From: DATJZH01 sp052146815
Lineage (GTDB): Bacteria > Actinomycetota > Actinomycetes > Streptosporangiales > Streptosporangiaceae
Length of the DNA stretch: 64,000 nucleotides
Assembly (NCBI GenBank): GCA_052146815.1
Contig: JBKQMG010000210.1
Location: 100,485 to 164,484, forward strand
Reading direction: 5' to 3'
Under the pieces are notes generated by a model, which made no database searches, had not been told where the DNA came from, and worked only from the letters and a program-made list of their open reading frames with translations. The position numbers were made by a program, and so were the translations under genes. This document shows positions 26,185 through 35,014 of this stretch, piece after piece. Every line of letters begins with the position of its first letter. Positions within the stretch are counted from its first letter, which is position 1.

Positions 26185-26550
26185 CTAGCCGAGCTGGCCC
26201 CGGTCGGGCGGCCCGGAACGCAGCACCCGCAGATGGCCGCGGCGGCCGACTTCTACTCCCTGGCCCACCGGCTCGGCCGCTTTCCGGGGCACCGACGCCT
26301 CGCGCACCGCGTTGGCGAGCGCCTCCAGGTCGTCTGCCTCTTCCTCGGCCGGCCCAGCCGGGAGCCGGACCACATCCCATCCCCGCGGCGCGGTCAGCCG
26401 GTCGGCGTGGGCGGCGCACAGGTCGTAGCAGTGCGGCTCGACGTAGGCCGCTAGCGGTCCCAGCACCGCAGTGGAATCACGGTAGACATAGGTGAGCGTG
26501 TATACGGCCGTCCGCCTGCACGCCGGCCTGGAGCAGGTGCGAGGACTCAA
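26185..26550 (-). CDS. DUF3499 family protein
   Basis: 121 aa from a TTG at 26550. Homologues begin with a short Met-Ser-Pro stretch before the first Cys, as here (LSPRTCSRPACRRTAVYTLTYVYRDSTAVLGPL). A GAGGTGG lies just before the TTG. Cys at about 6, 11 and later in HCYDLCAAHADRLTAPRGWDVVRL give a likely zinc-binding site. The C-terminal third (DDLEALANAVRE) is helical. An actinobacteria-specific family with unknown function that is usually linked to manB and the zincin-like gene, as here. The open frame upstream is Arg-rich and unlike the family. Confidence 0.82.
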   Translation of the reverse strand: MSPRTCSRPACRRTAVYTLTYVYRDSTAVLGPLAAYVEPHCYDLCAAHADRLTAPRGWDVVRLPAGPAEEEADDLEALANAVREASVPRKAAEPVGQGVEVGRRGHLRVLRSGPPDRGQLG

Positions 26551-26871
26551 TGGCCCACCTCGCTCAGGGCTCCGCCTGCGGTGCCGGTCATGGTGGCGCT
26601 CTCTGTTCTGAGCGGGACAGTCGCGGTCCGGCGCGTCCCGCAGGACGCAGGCCCGCGTACATCGCTCACAACGGCTGACCGTATCTACCGGCAGACGGTA
26701 ACGCCACCACCCGGGGCACTCTGCACGATCGTGTCTCCTGACCGCCCCCGCGGTGGCAGCACTCATCACGGCCGGCGACTCTCTCAGCGGGAGGAGAAGT
26801 GCGGGCCGTCATCAGCGGCGCAAGCGCGCATCGCCGCGCCGGCGGGCAGGCCTGGGATACGCTCAGTGACC
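26551..26871. other. 321-base divergent intergenic region
   Basis: Between DUF3499 (minus) and the zincin-like gene (plus). It contains an ACCGT/ACGGT inverted repeat with a 12-base gap (about 26679-26700) and a -10-like hexamer at 26858-26863. I see no gene in it. Confidence 0.5.
26858..26863 (+). promoter_or_regulatory. -10-like hexamer, leaderless start
   Basis: TACGCT within GGGATACGCT ends eight bases before GTG 26872, and no SD is visible. This is the usual arrangement for a leaderless actinobacterial mRNA. Confidence 0.4.
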
Positions 26872-27345
26872 GTGAGTACCTGCGAAAGCCCGCAGTCAGG
26901 CTCCGGCCGGATCCGCCGCCGGGACCGGCACGGCCGGGGGCTGCGGGGCACGCTCGCTCCCCCGGACTCGCCGATGCATCGCAGCCGCGCGGAGCGCTTC
27001 GACGACCTCGTCCTGCAGGCCGTCTCGCAGCTCGAGCCCCGCTGGGAAGCCGAGCTGGCCAGGGTCGAATTCGCCGTCGAGGAGATCCCCGTCGCCGGAC
27101 CGGTCGACGGGGATTCCGAGCAGGTCCCGCTGGCCAGGCTGGATCCGGGCTCGCCCGGCGATGGCAGCACCGGGATCGCAGCCAGGCCGGCCCGCATTGT
27201 CGTATACCGGCGGCCGATTATCGCCCGAGGCGACAACGAGGAAGAGCTGGCGGAACTTGTGCTCGACGTCGTGGTAGAGCAATTTGCCCGGCTGCTCGGC
27301 GTCGATCCGGAGTCCGTGGACCCTGGCTACCCGGCAGACGAGTAG
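26872..27345 (+). CDS. zincin-like metallopeptidase family protein, HExxH lost
   Basis: 157 aa from GTG 26872. A GTG six bases earlier is also in frame, but the -10 hexamer favours this one. The family's N-terminal RRRDRHGRGLRGTLAPPDSP block and LARVEFAVEEIP are recognisable. The C-terminal helix that carries the metal motif in enzyme members reads ELAELVLDVVVEQFARLLGVDPESVDPGY, so the His-Glu pair is gone. As I recall, streptomycete relatives keep HE but not the second His. The protein may keep the fold without protease activity. Actinobacterial neighbours are DUF3499 and manB, divergent here. Confidence 0.8.
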   Translation: MSTCESPQSGSGRIRRRDRHGRGLRGTLAPPDSPMHRSRAERFDDLVLQAVSQLEPRWEAELARVEFAVEEIPVAGPVDGDSEQVPLARLDPGSPGDGSTGIAARPARIVVYRRPIIARGDNEEELAELVLDVVVEQFARLLGVDPESVDPGYPADE

Positions 27346-27532
27346 CCGTCCCGGTGACACGCGGCAGCCTTCGCGGTAGCACGGAAGCCTTCGCGGTCGC
27401 AGGGCACGCCACGCCGCGAGGCGGCCCGCCCGCCCGCAGCGACGTCATCACAGGCTGCCGCGCAGTCAGGGCCCTCGCGGAGTGAGGCCGCCGCGTAGTC
27501 AGGGCAGTCGCTCGCGGAATCAGCGCAGCCCA

Positions 27533-27580
27533 GCAGTAAGCGTGCCGGGCGTCAGGGCAGTACGGCAGTAAGCGTGCCGG
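27533..27580. repeat. 16-bp direct repeat at the 3' end of the DUF5719 gene
   Basis: GCAGTAAGCGTGCCGG occurs at 27533-27548 and 27565-27580. The second copy encodes the last residues of the DUF5719 protein; the first lies beyond its stop. A short local duplication. Confidence 0.7.
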
Positions 27581-29078
27581 TAACCGCCGGCAACGGAACC
27601 CAGGTCAGCGAGCTGGCCACGGGCAGGATCGACCGGACGCTGCCGCCTGAGCTGATCACTGTCCCCGCGTAGACCGGCCCCGAGCCGGCCAGCGGGCTGA
27701 TCATGGTCGCGAAGGCCGCGGTGCGGGCGGCTCCCGGTGGCGGGCGGAGGCGCACGACCACCGTGTGACCGGCTGCGATCTGCACGACGCGGCCGGGGAT
27801 GCTGCCGAATGCGGCGGCCGAGGTTGCCTCCTGGATGCGCACACTCGCGGCGCCCCCGGTGGCCGACAGCACGATCTCGGCGGTCCCTCCTGCGGATCGC
27901 GGCAGGTCTGCGATGACGCCGCGCTCATGAATCGGCCCGGTCGCGGCGGTGAAGGCTCCCGGAGCGCCTGCCGCGCCGCCGGGCACCATCATGGACGCTG
28001 CGACCGGAACATTAGCCGAGACCTCGATCGCCGCGGGAATGCCGTGCAGCGATGGCAGCGGGATCCCGACGGCTGAGCCGCCCGGCAGATTGAGCCCGCC
28101 GCCGCCCGTGGGCTGATAGGACCCCTTCGGGGTCACGGCAGTGATCTTCACCTGGGCGTTGGCTGCCCCGGGCACGGCGACGTAGAGCTGCCGGGTCCCT
28201 CCGGTGGCCGGCAGGCCCGGCAGCACCGACCGTTTAGCCGGTGCCTGGGTGACCGGCAGCCAGGCACCTGGCCGTGCCGCGCTCGTCGTCTCGCGTACCG
28301 CGGCGACGATGCGGCCGAGGCTGGCCGTCACGTGCAGCGCCACGAACCTGGTCCGGTGCAGCAGCTTGGCCAGGGACTGAACAACCAGCCCGTGCGCGGG
28401 GACGGCGATTCCGGTGTCGGTGCCGCCGAGCAGCGGGCCGTTATCGGTGAGGGCGGTGACCTGAGCGTCGGCCTGCTGGCCATCCACATTCATGAGCGAG
28501 AGCTGGATATCGGCCGTCGACTGCTGGCCGGGGCCCACGAACCAGAAGTCCGTGCCGGGCTCTTCGCAGCGAGCGGTGACGAGCCCGCTGGAATCAGTCT
28601 GCTCGACCTCCAGGCCCTGGGAGAGGGCGCCGCTGGCCGAGATCATGACGCCGCCCCGGCCTGGCGTGGTCGGGACCGAGCCGCCCGCGGCGCCCTGAGC
28701 GCTTCCCGTCGTCTTCGGCAGGGCCTGCGCCACCGGCAATCCCGTCGCGCTCAGCTTCCCCGGTTCACTGACGCTGCCGGCTGCGGGCCCGGGAGCCGCG
28801 CTGCCCGTAGGCGAGAGCCGGTTCAGGACCGCGTCGCCGGTCCCGGCGCCAGCCGGCGCTGAGGCTATGGCCACGCCGCCGCTCGTAGCGCCGGGCGAGC
28901 CGGGCGACGGGCAGGCGCGGCTGGCCGACGACACCGCGGCGCGGCCCGCCTGGCCCGGCGGGGACGTCTGGGCCACCGCGACGGGATGGTGGCTCAGCCC
29001 GGCCGCCGCGTACAGCGCCGCCACTACCGCCAGCACCAGGGCCGCAACGACGAACTGGTTGCGGAACAACCCCCTCAC
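27552..29078 (-). CDS. DUF5719 family exported protein
   Basis: 508 aa. A hydrophobic segment at about 10-28 (FVVAALVLAVVAALYAAAGL) serves as signal anchor. The rest is extracellular, Ala/Gly/Ser/Thr-rich and beta-like, with no Cys pattern or catalytic motif I recognise (STADIQLSLMNVDGQQADAQVTAL, LVVQSLAKLLHRTRFVALHVTASLG, GARQ-type surface strands). It overlaps the end of the giant glycosyltransferase gene by 4 bases, so the two are translated together. In actinobacteria this pair sits next to whiB. It may modify or escort the glycan made by the transferase; this is inference from linkage. Confidence 0.85.
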   Translation of the reverse strand: MRGLFRNQFVVAALVLAVVAALYAAAGLSHHPVAVAQTSPPGQAGRAAVSSASRACPSPGSPGATSGGVAIASAPAGAGTGDAVLNRLSPTGSAAPGPAAGSVSEPGKLSATGLPVAQALPKTTGSAQGAAGGSVPTTPGRGGVMISASGALSQGLEVEQTDSSGLVTARCEEPGTDFWFVGPGQQSTADIQLSLMNVDGQQADAQVTALTDNGPLLGGTDTGIAVPAHGLVVQSLAKLLHRTRFVALHVTASLGRIVAAVRETTSAARPGAWLPVTQAPAKRSVLPGLPATGGTRQLYVAVPGAANAQVKITAVTPKGSYQPTGGGGLNLPGGSAVGIPLPSLHGIPAAIEVSANVPVAASMMVPGGAAGAPGAFTAATGPIHERGVIADLPRSAGGTAEIVLSATGGAASVRIQEATSAAAFGSIPGRVVQIAAGHTVVVRLRPPPGAARTAAFATMISPLAGSGPVYAGTVISSGGSVRSILPVASSLTWVPLPAVTGTLTAVLP

Positions 29079-32000
29079 CAGTCGTCTCCCTCAGTCTCGG
29101 ACTCCGGCCCCGGCCATCGCGGGGGCGCTTCGCCAGCCGGGGCTGGCCGCCCGACCCGGGCCTCGCCGGGCCGCGGCAGCGGCTCCAGCGAGTCCCCGCT
29201 GCCTGCGGGCCAGCCCGGCTCGGGGTCTTCGGACGGCCAGGAGGACGGCTGCTTGTGCGTCGGCCACGCGGAGAGCTGATTCTCGGCCGGCCACGACGGC
29301 TGCCCCTGTACCGGCTGGTCCGCCTGCACTGGCCCGCGCCGCACTGGGCGCGGCTGCACCGGCTCCTCAGGCGCATCGGGCTGGCGTGGCGGACCCTGCT
29401 GGCCGTACCGGCCGGAGCCGGCCTGCGAATCCCGGCCGGGCGGGGAGCCCGGGCCCGGCGGTGCGTACGGAGCTGCCCGGCCGTACGCGCCCGGCGGAGG
29501 GCCGGAAGCAGCCGGCCCCCATGCGCCGCCGGGCGGCGGCTGGCTGGCCGCGGACAGCACAGAGGACTGAGCGGTGTAAGAACCGCCTGCATAAGAATCG
29601 CCCGCGCCGGAGTCCGGCACGCCTGCATAGGCCTGGCTCGCGTACGACTCACCGGCGTACGGCCGGGGGGCCTCCCGCTCGCTCTCGTACGGCTGGCCCT
29701 GATCGGAACCGTCGCCGGCCCTGGCGCCCACGAGATCGCCGTCCGGCAAGCTCGCCGTGCCGGAACCGCCGGCGGCCATCCCGGCGGACGCCGGGACTCG
29801 CGGCCCGGCCGGCCGGGCCGGTACCGGGCCAGGAGGGCCGTCACGGTCGGGTTCGGTACCGCGCCGGGACCGCCGTGGGCGCCCGCGCCTCGAACCGCGG
29901 CGCTTGCTCTCGCTGGCGGGCACGCCGGAATCCTCGGCGCCACCGCCGGGGACCTCGTCCTCATGATCGTCAGCCAGGACCGGTGCGGCGTCCTCCTGCC
30001 CGGCCACCCGGATGCCGGGCAGCGCGAACACCGCGACGGCAATGAGGGCCAGGGCCTCGAAGCCAAGGAGAAGATCCCTGGCCAGGTCGTTGTGGCTGAT
30101 ATCCAGGGTGCCGCCGCCAGACGGCAGCCGGAAAGCCTGCGCCCAGGAGCCTTCTGGCGAGCGGACACTCGCCAGCGGGCGGCCGTTCAGAGTGGCGCTC
30201 CAGCCGCCGGCCGGCTCGGCCAGCTCGAGTATCCCGCCGGCGGCCGGCGCGCGGGCGCCGGCGACGCTCACCGGCCCGGAGGAAATAGGCACGATGGCGC
30301 CGTTCGGCTCCACCACCCTGGCCCTGTTCGCCGGGACGTCCAGCCGCCACAGCTCGAAGGCGGGCGTCGTGCTCACCGGACGCAGCCCCGCGACCGCGTC
30401 CAGCTGGGCGGCCAGGCCGGGGTTGACCGGTGCCCGCATCAAGACGAAGCCGATGTCGAACTGTGCGAGCAGCTGGCCCTGATTCACCGCTTCCCCGCCC
30501 TCTGGCGCCACGAGAGTGGCCACGGCTGAGTTCAGCGCCTGCCGGGCACCTGCCGACTGCGCGAAGTCAGGATCGGCCAGCGACGGGCTGGCGCCGCGCA
30601 GCACCGAGTAGGTGATGCGGCCGCCGGAGGATCGCAGGACCAGCGTGCGCAGCTGGAGCCCATTGCCGGACGACACCGACACCAGCTCAGGCACCACCTG
30701 GCCGGAGGCCGGCGTGACCGGGCCCTTGACCCCCGTCGTCACCCAGAAGGCCGCAGCCAGGACCGGCGCGGAGAAGGCCAGCAGGGCGATCACCGCCAGG
30801 CCGGCGCTGCGTGCGCTGCGACCGCGCAGCGCTCGCCCGCCGCCGGAGCCGGCCAGGCGGCGCCATGCCGCGTCACCGGCGGCACACGCGGCCAGCAGCA
30901 GGCCGACGGCCGCGATCGCCAGCGGCACGCCCGGCCAGGGCGTCACCCGCGGGCCACCGCCGGCCGGCGCGACCGCCAGCCGGCTCACGGCAACAGCGGC
31001 CGCCAGGCCGATCAGCGCGAGGCCCCAGCCGGTCATCACCAGGGCTCGTCTTCTGGCGGCGAGCAACGCGGCCAGCGCCGCCAGGAGCAGCCCGGCGGTA
31101 ATCCAGAATGCGGGCAGGCCCGGGCCGCCCGGGCTGAGCATCAGCAGCGAGCGAGCGGGCAGGTCCGGGGTAGCCAGCCCGCGCGGATGCAGCCCCGGCT
31201 CCAGCAGGACGGACGCGGGCGCGCTGACCGCCTGGAGCGTCCATGGCAGGAGCAGGACGGGCGGCACGAGGACCGCGATGGCCAGGTTCACCAGCAGGCC
31301 TGCTCTGGACCTGCGCACCACGAGGGCGGCGATCAGCGCCGCGGCCAGCGCGGTCACCCACAGCAGCGGGACAAATGCCGCGCCTACCGCCAGCATCAGC
31401 CCCGTCGCCCATGCGGCGCGCCTGGCGCGCCGTCGCGGCTGAGTGAGCATCCGCCCGGCGACCAGCGCGATCAGCGGAAGCAGCGCGAAAACCGCGGCGG
31501 CGGCGAGCCGTCCGCCGGCTACGGCCCCGATGGCGATGGGCAGCAGCGCGTAAGAGGCGGCGGCCCAGACTCTGATCACCGCGACCTGGGTCACCCGGCA
31601 GGCGGCCAGGTATGCGGTCAGCCCGGCGAGCGGCACGCAGGCCAGCAGGATCACGTCTACCGCGAGCCACGGCTTGCCGCCGAGCACCGTGGCCAGCGCC
31701 GCCACCACCACCAGGTAAGGCGGCGCCGCGGCGGTAGACCCGACGCCGATCGGGTGGAAGCCCTGCAGGTACTCCTGCCACAGGCTGCCTGCGCCGCCCC
31801 AGGCCGGCATCAGCGCGCCGCCGCCGAGGGGGCCGCCGCCCAGCAGCGAGCGCTCGGCGACTACCGCGAGGACGGTCAGCGCCGCCAGCAGCAGCACCAG
31901 CGGGCTGGTGAGGATGCGCTGCGCCATACCGGAGTCAGTCAGCAGGTAGTCGTCTTCGGTCGGATCATCGGTGGCGTGGTGGGAGCCGACCGTATCGGCC

Positions 32001-33091
32001 TGCGCAGAGTGCGACATTGCCGCGGCGGCGAACTCGGCGACGCGGCGCACCGACCGGCCGGCCGGCAGGTCCCCGCGCAGGCGGCCGTAGGCAGCACGGC
32101 GTCCGGGTGACCGGAGCCTGCGGGCCCTGGCCATCCGGATCGGGTGACCGAGCACGGAAACCACGGCCGCGAGCTCGTCAAGTGCCGCCGACGGCCGCTT
32201 GGCCACCAGGAAGAACAGGGTGCGCAGCGCAGAGACGGCCACATTGCCGGCTGTCGCGATCAGCATCGGGCCGAAAGGAAGATTGCCCAGCAAGGTGAGC
32301 AGCGAGTTGCGGCGGTCCAGCAGGCGCGGGCGGCGGCCGACCGAGACCGGCCGGCGGTGCCGGGTCGCCGCCCTGGCGTGATAGACCACCGCATCGGTGA
32401 TCAGGCGCACCCGGTAGCCGGCCGCCTGCGCGCGCCAGCAGAAGTCGACGTCCTCCATGAACAGCGCCATGCTGGTGTCGAAGCCGCCGACCAGATCCCA
32501 CGCGTCCCGGCGGATGAGCATGCCGGCGCTGCCCACGGCCAGGACATCGCGGTCGCCGTCGTGCTGGCCCTGGTCGAACTCGCGGGGCTCGACACCGGTG
32601 ATCCGCCGGCCCACGCTGTCGATAGTCACGCCGGCCTCAATGATCACGTCGCGATCCGCGAGATCCTTGACCTTGGGGCCCAGCACCCCGGCCGCCGGGG
32701 TCTCGGCGGCGCCGCGCAGCAGCTGATCAAGGGCATCAGGAGCCGGCTCGCAGTCATCGTGCAGCAGCCAGATCCACTCGGTCCGCTCCCCGCCCGGTCC
32801 GCCCGGCTGGCCGGGAACGCTCGCGCTCGCGGCCTTGTGCTGCACCGCCCTGGTCACAGCCGCGGCGTAGCCGGTGGCCCGGTCCATGCCGAACACCACG
32901 GCCTGGCCCAGCCGGCCGGCCAGCACGGCGCCGCTGCGGTCCCGGCTGCCGGTATCGACGGCGACCACCCGCTGGACCGGCCTGCTCTGGTCCAGCAGCG
33001 CGTCCAGGACGCGCGGCAGCCACGCCGCGCCATCATGCGCGACGAGCACAGCGGTCACGACATGCTGCGGATACGAATCGTTCGGCGACAA
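29075..33091 (-). CDS. giant membrane glycosyltransferase, family 2 N-terminal domain
   Basis: 1338 aa; the start is uncertain (TTG 33091 is in frame). The GT2 domain (about 10-260) has VVTAVLVAHDGAAWLPRVLDALL, WIWLLHDDCEPAPDALDQLL with the metal/donor acidic cluster, and FMEDVDFCWRAQAAGYRV. A long membrane region (about 270-800) has more than ten hydrophobic segments. An extracytoplasmic domain (about 820-1070) and another helix follow near 1075-1095. The last 240 residues are Gly/Pro/Ser/Tyr/Glu-rich and disordered. This architecture is the actinobacterial surface-polysaccharide type linked to whiB and DUF5719. It probably uses a lipid-linked or nucleotide sugar; the acceptor is unknown. 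Confidence 0.87.
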   Translation of the reverse strand: MSPNDSYPQHVVTAVLVAHDGAAWLPRVLDALLDQSRPVQRVVAVDTGSRDRSGAVLAGRLGQAVVFGMDRATGYAAAVTRAVQHKAASASVPGQPGGPGGERTEWIWLLHDDCEPAPDALDQLLRGAAETPAAGVLGPKVKDLADRDVIIEAGVTIDSVGRRITGVEPREFDQGQHDGDRDVLAVGSAGMLIRRDAWDLVGGFDTSMALFMEDVDFCWRAQAAGYRVRLITDAVVYHARAATRHRRPVSVGRRPRLLDRRNSLLTLLGNLPFGPMLIATAGNVAVSALRTLFFLVAKRPSAALDELAAVVSVLGHPIRMARARRLRSPGRRAAYGRLRGDLPAGRSVRRVAEFAAAAMSHSAQADTVGSHHATDDPTEDDYLLTDSGMAQRILTSPLVLLLAALTVLAVVAERSLLGGGPLGGGALMPAWGGAGSLWQEYLQGFHPIGVGSTAAAPPYLVVVAALATVLGGKPWLAVDVILLACVPLAGLTAYLAACRVTQVAVIRVWAAASYALLPIAIGAVAGGRLAAAAVFALLPLIALVAGRMLTQPRRRARRAAWATGLMLAVGAAFVPLLWVTALAAALIAALVVRRSRAGLLVNLAIAVLVPPVLLLPWTLQAVSAPASVLLEPGLHPRGLATPDLPARSLLMLSPGGPGLPAFWITAGLLLAALAALLAARRRALVMTGWGLALIGLAAAVAVSRLAVAPAGGGPRVTPWPGVPLAIAAVGLLLAACAAGDAAWRRLAGSGGGRALRGRSARSAGLAVIALLAFSAPVLAAAFWVTTGVKGPVTPASGQVVPELVSVSSGNGLQLRTLVLRSSGGRITYSVLRGASPSLADPDFAQSAGARQALNSAVATLVAPEGGEAVNQGQLLAQFDIGFVLMRAPVNPGLAAQLDAVAGLRPVSTTPAFELWRLDVPANRARVVEPNGAIVPISSGPVSVAGARAPAAGGILELAEPAGGWSATLNGRPLASVRSPEGSWAQAFRLPSGGGTLDISHNDLARDLLLGFEALALIAVAVFALPGIRVAGQEDAAPVLADDHEDEVPGGGAEDSGVPASESKRRGSRRGRPRRSRRGTEPDRDGPPGPVPARPAGPRVPASAGMAAGGSGTASLPDGDLVGARAGDGSDQGQPYESEREAPRPYAGESYASQAYAGVPDSGAGDSYAGGSYTAQSSVLSAASQPPPGGAWGPAASGPPPGAYGRAAPYAPPGPGSPPGRDSQAGSGRYGQQGPPRQPDAPEEPVQPRPVRRGPVQADQPVQGQPSWPAENQLSAWPTHKQPSSWPSEDPEPGWPAGSGDSLEPLPRPGEARVGRPAPAGEAPPRWPGPESETEGDDW

Positions 33092-33336
33092 AAGGGGTCC
33101 GCTTGCTGCTCAGAGGGGGTCACCTGCTGGGCCGATGCTTGCGGGCATCGCCCTGCAGGGCGGGGGTATCTCGTGAACGATACGCGAACCAGGACCTCTC
33201 GGACTGCCAGAACAGGCGCATTACGCCCCGGCGCGACCCGGCCTCTTCCTGGCCTGCCCGAACCGCCGGTCCTGCCACTGACGCAGGCCGGACGCCGAGG
33301 CTCCCTGCAGGTGAGCGCGGTCGGCGATGGCCGCCG

Positions 33337-33621
33337 CTAGACGGCCTCGCGCTTCAGCCGACGGCGCTCGCGCTCCGAAAGACCGCCCCAGATGCCGAAG
33401 CGCTCATCATGCTCCAGCGCGTACTCCAGGCACTCCGCCCTGACCTCACAGCTGCGGCACACCCGCTTCGCTTCCCTGGTGGAGCCGCCCTTCTCAGGGA
33501 AGAAAGCCTCCGGATCGGTCTGCGCGCACAGCGCCCGGTCCTGCCAGCTCTGCTCCGCCGCATCATCTGCGTCGATGCCCAGCATGTCGTCGTGCACCAG
33601 CGAGACGATGACGTCAGCCAC
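33337..33621 (-). CDS. whiB: WhiB-family iron-sulfur regulator WhiB
   Basis: 94 aa from GTG 33621, which has AGGAGGT five bases upstream. Four Cys bind the [4Fe-4S] cluster: ALCAQTDPEAFFP, then VCRSC and AEC. The FGIWGGLSERERRRLKREAV end is the turn plus basic region. WhiB is required for sporulation-septation in Streptomyces, acting with WhiA. The sequence is very close to that group (EKGGSTREAKRVC, ECLEYALEHDERFGIWGG), and the linked glycosyltransferase, DUF5719 and DUF3499 match the location of whiB there. A promoter is visible at 33697-33726. Confidence 0.93.
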   Translation of the reverse strand: MADVIVSLVHDDMLGIDADDAAEQSWQDRALCAQTDPEAFFPEKGGSTREAKRVCRSCEVRAECLEYALEHDERFGIWGGLSERERRRLKREAV

Positions 33622-33991
33622 AGCGCACCTCCTGCCCGTCAAGAAACCCCGTCGTCTTGCGTCAGCTCCCCGGCGCGCAAGAATTACACAGATGAAATTA
33701 CACCCGCGTGTCTAGCTGCACGTCAAGAGCAATAGGTGATAGTGGCGGCCTGCTTGTCCCCTGATGGCGGGAAAGTCAGCCCGGAAATTCTGGGATCACG
33801 GCGCTCGGGCCGCCGGTTTCCGGCGCGCGGCCTGCCAGTTTCCGGTGCTCGGCGCGCCGCCTCCCGGACCCAGATCAGCCGAATCCCGGCGCGGCGGGCC
33901 GCCGTTCCCGGCACCGCGGACCGCCGGCGTCGCAGCAGGCAGCCGGCTCCCCGCGCAGCGGACGCTCGCTGCGGCCTGGGAGACTTCCGGC
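33622..33991. other. 370-base divergent region between whiB and fbiA
   Basis: It contains the whiB promoter (33697-33726), a second ATTACA at 33683-33688 (repeated GTGTAATT on the minus strand), and a GC-rich part rich in TTTCCGG repeats ahead of fbiA. The fbiA frame is open through much of it but shows no family similarity. No other gene seen. Confidence 0.6.
33697..33726 (-). promoter_or_regulatory. whiB promoter
   Basis: TTGACG (33726-33721) and TGTAAT (33702-33697) with an 18-base spacer, the best sigma-70-type match in the window. Predicted transcript start about 33690, giving a leader of about 70 bases with SD AGGAGGT. Confidence 0.6.
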
Positions 33992-35014
33992 ATGCGCATC
34001 ACCGTTCTGGCCGGCGGCATCGGCGGCGCACGTTTCCTGCGCGGCCTCATGGCGGCCGCACCGGAAGCCGAGATCACCGTCATCGGCAACACCGGCGACG
34101 ACATCACGCTGTTCGGACTGCACGTCAGCCCGGACCTTGACACGATCATGTACACGCTCGGCGGCGGGATCAGCGAGGAGCAGGGCTGGGGGCGGGCCGG
34201 GGAGACCTTCACCGTGCTGCCGGAGCTTGCCGCTTACGGCGCCGGCCCGGACTGGTTCAGCCTTGGCGACCGGGATTTCGCCACCCACATCGCCAGGACA
34301 GGCATGCTGAACGAAGGGCAGCCGCTTTCTGCCGTCACCGGGCAGCTGTGCCGGCGGTGGCAGCCCGGGGTCGCGCTGCTGCCGATGTCGGACGACAGGG
34401 TCGAGACGCACGTCGTCATCTCCGAAGACGGCCGGGACAAGACCGTGCACTTCCAGGAATGGTGGGTCCGGCTGCATGCGGCCGTGCCCGCCCGGCAGAT
34501 CATCGCCGACGGGGCGGCGCGCGCCCGGCCGGCGCCCGGCGTGCTGGATGCCATCGCCGCAGCCGACCTCGTCCTGCTGCCGCCGTCTAACCCCGTGGTC
34601 AGCGTCGGCATCATCTTGTCCGTGCCGGGGATCGCCGCGGCCGTGGCCGCGCGGCCGGTCGTCGGGGTCTCGCCCATCATCGGCGGCGCCCCGGTCCGGG
34701 GCATGGCGGACGCATGCCTCACCGCGATCGGGGTGCCCACCACCGCGGCCGCGGTGGCCGCGCACTACGGACCGCAGCTGCTGAGCGGCTGGCTCGTCGA
34801 CGAGAAGGACGCCGACGCCGTCGACGCCCCCGAGCTGGCCGGGATCAGCGTAAGGGCCGTGCCGCTGTACATGACCGACCTGCAGGCCTCGGCTGATATT
34901 GCCCGCGCGGCGCTGGACCTGGCCGGGGAGCTGGGCGTGACCGGGGAAGCGGGCCACGCCCCGGAACCGGGCCAGACCCGGGAAACGGGCCCTGCCGGGG
35001 AGCCAGGCCAGTGA
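33992..35014 (+). CDS. fbiA: 2-phospho-lactate/phosphoenolpyruvate transferase FbiA
   Basis: 340 aa from ATG 33992. FbiA (CofD) transfers the phosphoenolpyruvyl or lactyl phosphate group to Fo, giving (dehydro)F420-0. The start MRITVLAGGIGGARFLRGL is the family N-terminus with its nucleotide loop. VIGNTGDDITLFGLHVSPDLDTIMYTLGG, WFSLGDRDFATHIARTGML and LLPPSNPVVSVG complete the signature. The last 25 residues are repetitive Gly/Glu/Thr/Pro and probably dispensable. GGGAG lies about ten bases before the ATG. It overlaps fbiB by 4 bases, as usual in actinobacteria. Confidence 0.95.
   Translation: MRITVLAGGIGGARFLRGLMAAAPEAEITVIGNTGDDITLFGLHVSPDLDTIMYTLGGGISEEQGWGRAGETFTVLPELAAYGAGPDWFSLGDRDFATHIARTGMLNEGQPLSAVTGQLCRRWQPGVALLPMSDDRVETHVVISEDGRDKTVHFQEWWVRLHAAVPARQIIADGAARARPAPGVLDAIAAADLVLLPPSNPVVSVGIILSVPGIAAAVAARPVVGVSPIIGGAPVRGMADACLTAIGVPTTAAAVAAHYGPQLLSGWLVDEKDADAVDAPELAGISVRAVPLYMTDLQASADIARAALDLAGELGVTGEAGHAPEPGQTRETGPAGEPGQ

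Noticed and set aside
26581..26871. N-terminal extension of the zincin-like gene
   Set aside because: The frame is open, but the predicted residues lack family similarity and the -10 hexamer sits just before GTG 26872.
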